Positions 57,408 to 60,873 of a stretch of 60,873 nt of DNA are shown here, piece after piece. The notes below the pieces were generated by a model that worked only from the letters and a program-made list of their open reading frames with translations, had not been told where the DNA came from and searched no databases. Made by a program: the position numbers and the translations under genes. How positions within the stretch are numbered: position 1 is the first letter of the stretch; every line of letters starts with the position of its first letter. The DNA is from JBBDWK01 sp040902885 (GTDB lineage: Bacteria; Acidobacteriota; Terriglobia; Bryobacterales; Bryobacteraceae), in contig JBBDWK010000108.1 of NCBI GenBank assembly GCA_040902885.1, positions 1-60,873 on the forward strand, given 5' to 3'.

Positions 57408-60140
57408 TCACTCCTGGCGCAGTGCGGTCATCGGATCGATCCGAGACGCGTTGCGGGCAGGCAGGTAGCCAGCCAGAAGCGCCGCGACCACCAATGCCAC
57501 AACTGAACCAATCAAAGCCAGCGGATCGTTCGGTTTCGTTCCAAAGAGAAACGACTCTACCAGTTTCGACGTCGCCAGGGCGATTGGCACGCTGACCGCG
57601 AGTCCCACGGCTGAGAGTAGAATCACCTCGCGAAGCACCATCGAGAGTACCCGGCGGCGTTGGGCTCCCAGCGCCATGCGGATGCCGATCTCATTGGTCC
57701 GGCGGGCGACGTTATACGACATTGTGCCGTAGAGGCCAACGCAGGCGATAACCAGCGCGAGCACAGCGAACGCAGTGCACAGCCGAGCGAACACGATTTC
57801 CTGGTTGATGGTCTGGTCGATCCGCGCACTTTGGCTTTTGACGTCCGCCAGGGGCAGGCGTGGGTCCGCGCGTTTAACCAAATCGCGCACGGCATTCGCA
57901 TAATTGAGCGGGTTCCCAACTGTCCTTAACGCATAGACCATTTCCTCTGTGGGCCCCCAGCCGCCTTGTGCGAATGGGAGATAAACCGTGGGAGGCGCCT
58001 TGCTCTTGAGGTCACCGTAGAGTGCGTCTGCCGATACGCCGACGATCTCGATGTTGCACTTTGGGCACTTCATCTCCAGCGCAAGATGCTGACCGAGAGG
58101 GTTCCGATCGCGGAAACGTCGTTTGACGAAAGATTCATTCACCACGGCAACCATGGCTCCGCCCGCCCGGTCGCGCTCGTCGATTTCGCGGCCTAGCAGG
58201 ATGGGGACCTGCATGGTGGCGAAGAATCCGGGTCCGATCGTCAAGATGCTGGTGCTCTCGTACGGCGAGCCGGATACACTGACTCTCGTTCCACTCGAGC
58301 CCGTTCCGATCAGCGCATGATTCGAGAGGCTAGCGGTGCGCACACCCGGGATCTCATTGAACTTCGTCCGGAGATCGTTATAGAAGGCGATGATCTCGGG
58401 GTCCTTGTGGCCGGCTTGCCTGGCGTTCAACTGGAACGTCAAGAGGTTTTCCCGGTTGAATCCGAGTTGAATCGAGGCGAGATTCGAAAGCGTCCGTACG
58501 AACAGGCCGGCCGCTACCAGAATCAGAAGGGTAAGGGCAATTTGCGAGACGATCAGAATGCGGCTCATGCCCAAACCGCCCCGTGTACCCGCCGGGCCGG
58601 TATGCGATTGTTTGAGTGCCGGCACAAAGTCCGTCCTCGTCGACTGCAGCGCTGGAGCCAGCCCGAACAGCACGCCCGTCAACAGGGAGAGCCCGGCCAC
58701 CACAAGCAGCACGTGCCAGTTCAGTTCCGCGCGAAGCGTGAAGTTCTCGCGCCCATTTGCCAGAAGCGCGGTCAAGAAACGGATTCCCCAAATTGCGAAC
58801 GCAACACCAAGAGCGCCACCGAGCACGGCAAGCAGAACGCTCTCGGTGAGGAGCTGGCGGATGATCCGCAGCCGCCCGGCCCCCAAACTCAGACGCAATG
58901 CGATTTCGCTCCTTCGGGCGGTCGCGCGCGCCAGGAGGAGGTTGGCGATGTTCGCGCAGGCGATGCAGAGGATCAGGCCCACCAGGGCCAGGAGTATGTA
59001 CATCGGCTTCGAATAGGTCCGACGCAGGCTGTCGAGGCCGCCGGCGCCCTCCCGCACAAGGAGAGTCGGAACATTGTCCGCCCTGCGCTTTGGGCGTGAG
59101 GTGCGCGCCCATTCGGAGAATTGAGCGGACACCGCCGCTTGCGCTTGCGCCGCGCTGACACCCGGACGTAAGCGTGCCATGGGCACAACCCAATCGAAGT
59201 TCGGATCGAGGTAGGTAGCCGCTGAACGGTTCCGGCTCTCCAGAAGCAGGTTGGAGTGCATCGGCAGATAGATGTCCGGCACCCGGTCGGGATCGGCGCC
59301 AAAAAACTCGGGCGGAGTGACACCGATCACAGTGAACCGAAGATTGTTGATCAGAATCGATTTCCCGGGCGCACTTTCCGGTCCGCCAAACCGCCTCTGG
59401 CTCAGGCCGAAGCTGATAACGGCTGTGCCCGGTGCGCCTGCGCGATCGTCATCCGGACCGATCAGCCGCCCGGTGGCTGGCGGAATCCCGAGCCCGCGAA
59501 AATAGTCGCCGGACACATACTCGGACTTTTCGAGTCCGGCTTGGCCCCGGAAAGTCAGGTTGAGTTCACCGGCGCCTTGGTATCCGAATACGACTGAAAA
59601 TACCGAGTCATTCCTTTGGAGCAGCTCGAACGCCGGATAGGAGAAGATCCCGCCGACGAATCCACTGTTGGGGTCGACATAGCTGTTGTTGTGCCGGTTC
59701 GATCCGTACATTTCGCGCTGCGGGGTACGCCAGCTTAGAATCACGAGCGACTCCGGATCGAGCACCGGCAGCGAGCGCAGCAGGATCGAATCCATAAAGC
59801 TGAAGATTGCCGTGTTTGCCCCGATCCCGAGGGCGAGGGACAGGATCGCCATCGCGTTGAAGGTCTTGTTGGCGGCCATTGTGCGAAAGCCATAGCGGAC
59901 ATCTTGGCCAAGTTCCGACCAAAACCGTGTCATCCAAACCTCCAGCGACGCTTCGTGCTTCAGTCCGACGTTCCCGAATCGCCGCCGCGCTTCAGCCCTG
60001 GCACATTCCGGCGTAAGGCCATCTTCTTGCAGTTCCGCGGCCTTCTCCGCAAGGTGGAGTTCCATTTCCTCGCGGAGCGCCTCGCTGCGCCTGGCGCTTG
60101 CTATCCAATACCTCAGCCGTCGCATCCACATACCAGTCAC
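57408..60140 (-). CDS. ADOP-type FtsX/MacB-like permease (module 3)
   Basis: A 910-residue duplicated permease. It has an N-terminal segment with ALREEMELHLAEKAAELQED, TM1, a MacB core domain (70-330), an FtsX block (CANIANLLLARATARRSEIA) and a second half ending in RTNEIGIRMALGAQRRRVLS and GYLPARNASRIDPMTALRQE. It is diverged from module 2. Its start overlaps the stop of its PadR gene by 4 bases (60137-60140). Confidence 0.93.
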   Translation of the reverse strand: MTGMWMRRLRYWIASARRSEALREEMELHLAEKAAELQEDGLTPECARAEARRRFGNVGLKHEASLEVWMTRFWSELGQDVRYGFRTMAANKTFNAMAILSLALGIGANTAIFSFMDSILLRSLPVLDPESLVILSWRTPQREMYGSNRHNNSYVDPNSGFVGGIFSYPAFELLQRNDSVFSVVFGYQGAGELNLTFRGQAGLEKSEYVSGDYFRGLGIPPATGRLIGPDDDRAGAPGTAVISFGLSQRRFGGPESAPGKSILINNLRFTVIGVTPPEFFGADPDRVPDIYLPMHSNLLLESRNRSAATYLDPNFDWVVPMARLRPGVSAAQAQAAVSAQFSEWARTSRPKRRADNVPTLLVREGAGGLDSLRRTYSKPMYILLALVGLILCIACANIANLLLARATARRSEIALRLSLGAGRLRIIRQLLTESVLLAVLGGALGVAFAIWGIRFLTALLANGRENFTLRAELNWHVLLVVAGLSLLTGVLFGLAPALQSTRTDFVPALKQSHTGPAGTRGGLGMSRILIVSQIALTLLILVAAGLFVRTLSNLASIQLGFNRENLLTFQLNARQAGHKDPEIIAFYNDLRTKFNEIPGVRTASLSNHALIGTGSSGTRVSVSGSPYESTSILTIGPGFFATMQVPILLGREIDERDRAGGAMVAVVNESFVKRRFRDRNPLGQHLALEMKCPKCNIEIVGVSADALYGDLKSKAPPTVYLPFAQGGWGPTEEMVYALRTVGNPLNYANAVRDLVKRADPRLPLADVKSQSARIDQTINQEIVFARLCTAFAVLALVIACVGLYGTMSYNVARRTNEIGIRMALGAQRRRVLSMVLREVILLSAVGLAVSVPIALATSKLVESFLFGTKPNDPLALIGSVVALVVAALLAGYLPARNASRIDPMTALRQE

Positions 60141-60475
60141 TGCGCTCCCATCACGCGGGCGATTGCCAGCGTGAGTCTCGCGTACTTCCGTGTTTCAACG
60201 GCCAGCTGTTTGCGGCCAGCCGCCGTGATCTTATAGATTCTGGCCCGACGATTGTTCGGCGTCAGGCCCCAGACACCCTCGATCCAGGCGTTTAGCTCAA
60301 GGCGCTGGAGAGCGGGATACAGAGAGCCCTCCTCGACCAGGAGTTCGTTGTCCGACGATTGCTGAATGAATTGGACGATGCCGTATCCGTGGAGGTCGCG
60401 CCGCGACAGCGTCCGCAGAATCAACATGTCGAGTGACCCGGGCAACGAGTCGTTTTTTTGCGGCTTGCGTCCCAT
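60137..60475 (-). CDS. PadR-family regulator (module 3)
   Basis: A 112-residue winged-helix regulator: DSLPGSLDMLILRTLSRRDL, HGYGIVQFIQQSSDNELLVE, EGSLYPALQRLELNAWIEGV and the wing RARIYKITAAGRKQLAVET. It is first in a two-gene operon with the module 3 permease. The start Met at 60475 is close to an AT-rich segment (60476-60500) that could be its promoter. Confidence 0.93.
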   Translation of the reverse strand: MGRKPQKNDSLPGSLDMLILRTLSRRDLHGYGIVQFIQQSSDNELLVEEGSLYPALQRLELNAWIEGVWGLTPNNRRARIYKITAAGRKQLAVETRKYARLTLAIARVMGAQ

Positions 60476-60873
60476 ACCAAGAATTCTTAGCTTAGCACTT
60501 ACGAGACACTACGTGTTCTAGGCGTGATCTGTTCCACAGGAAGTTGTCGAAAAAGACGTACGTTGTTCCGACGCAGCGCCAACAGGGAACGAGTAACGGC
60601 GTAGTGTCGATCAAATCGGCCGCTCCGTGCGGGCGAGGTGCCGATCAGGGATTACCCGCCAGATGGCGCCCAGTCCGGATTTTTGCACAAGGATCTCCCT
60701 TTCAGCACCCTGGGAGCATTCAAGACGCTTCTGCTGGTGATCTGCAAAAAAGTTGGAACCTTCGGTCAGATCAGGCATATTATAGGCACCAAGACTCTAG
60801 TCGATCATCAACTGGAACCACTAGTGTCCGGCTAAATTTTTCGGAAACGTTATAAGTTTTGACTGATGAGTGC
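60476..60873. other. Gene-free right end of the window
   Basis: About 400 bases without a convincing gene. Near the edge, CTAGTGTCCGGCTAAATTTT (60820-60839) followed by TCGGAAACG looks like the kind of end sequence seen on some insertion sequences, but no partner end or transposase is visible, so this is a weak suspicion. Confidence 0.3.

Noticed and set aside
60815..60845. Insertion-sequence terminal repeat at the right edge
   Set aside because: Only a resemblance to IS-end sequences; no matching end, target duplication or transposase in view, so it is not called as a mobile element.

Overview
The window looks like a chromosomal scaffold from an Acidobacteriota bacterium, most likely of the Solibacter/Bryobacter type. 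The best evidence is three PadR-regulator plus large FtsX/MacB-type permease pairs (44.9-47.9, 54.2-57.2 and 57.4-60.5 kb). These match the acidobacterial orphan-permease (ADOP) families. A 1141-residue Oar-like TonB receptor with a carboxypeptidase-regulatory N-terminus, two PEP-CTERM proteins, a cytochrome c/copper-monooxygenase-like protein and uniformly GC-rich DNA agree with this. There are two 10-N assembly gaps, at 10265-10274 and 30980-30989. No intact rRNA, tRNA or CRISPR array was seen.

Region 1-5.15 kb is an accessory island of toxin-family genes. From the left it holds a HicA-like gene cut by the window edge and its 305-residue partner, a truncated 3' half of tRNA-Ala(GGC) that looks like an integration scar, a DUF1778/GNAT (TacAT-type) toxin-antitoxin pair with a clear palindromic operator, a 243-residue protein overlapping a PIN nuclease, and a HEPN-motif protein bracketed by inverted repeats. 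The 305- and 243-residue proteins share a two-part architecture (a PGS motif, then a beta-rich C-terminal domain), and each overlaps a different toxin-type gene. This is the best candidate in the window for an undescribed two-gene system.

Region 5.17-11.2 kb is a core housekeeping cluster: acyP, apt, ispE, prs, rplY, pth, rpsF, rpsR, rplI and an SDR, with most genes overlapping or closely spaced. Between 11.2 and 23.3 kb lie an amidohydrolase, a PEP-CTERM protein, two tandem CNNM/CorC-type membrane proteins, galE diverging from a thiamine-diphosphate enzyme, a sugar isomerase (SIS) protein and the TonB receptor.

Region 23.4-32.2 kb is a stress-type cluster that is partly decayed. It holds a metallophosphoesterase, a Lys-rich DUF6496-like protein, a hemerythrin with a basic tail, Mn-catalase, a DUF892 ferritin-like protein, a 60-residue basic protein, an SDR, and remnants of an Nramp transporter, of the NHEJ ligase LigD (ligase domain missing) and of an AbgT transporter.

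Region 32.2-44.8 kb is mostly ordinary metabolism: a short UvrC-like nuclease, an M28 peptidase, a PEP-CTERM protein, serA with a class V aminotransferase, a YqeY protein, an OPT transporter, the cytochrome/copper protein, mscL with an added zinc ribbon, a VapBC pair with a perfect operator palindrome, and an NHL protein. Region 44.9-60.5 kb combines the three PadR/permease modules with envelope genes (an O-antigen-ligase-like protein, sixA, uppS, cdsA), two SDRs, a transposase remnant and a small secreted Arg/Gly-rich protein.
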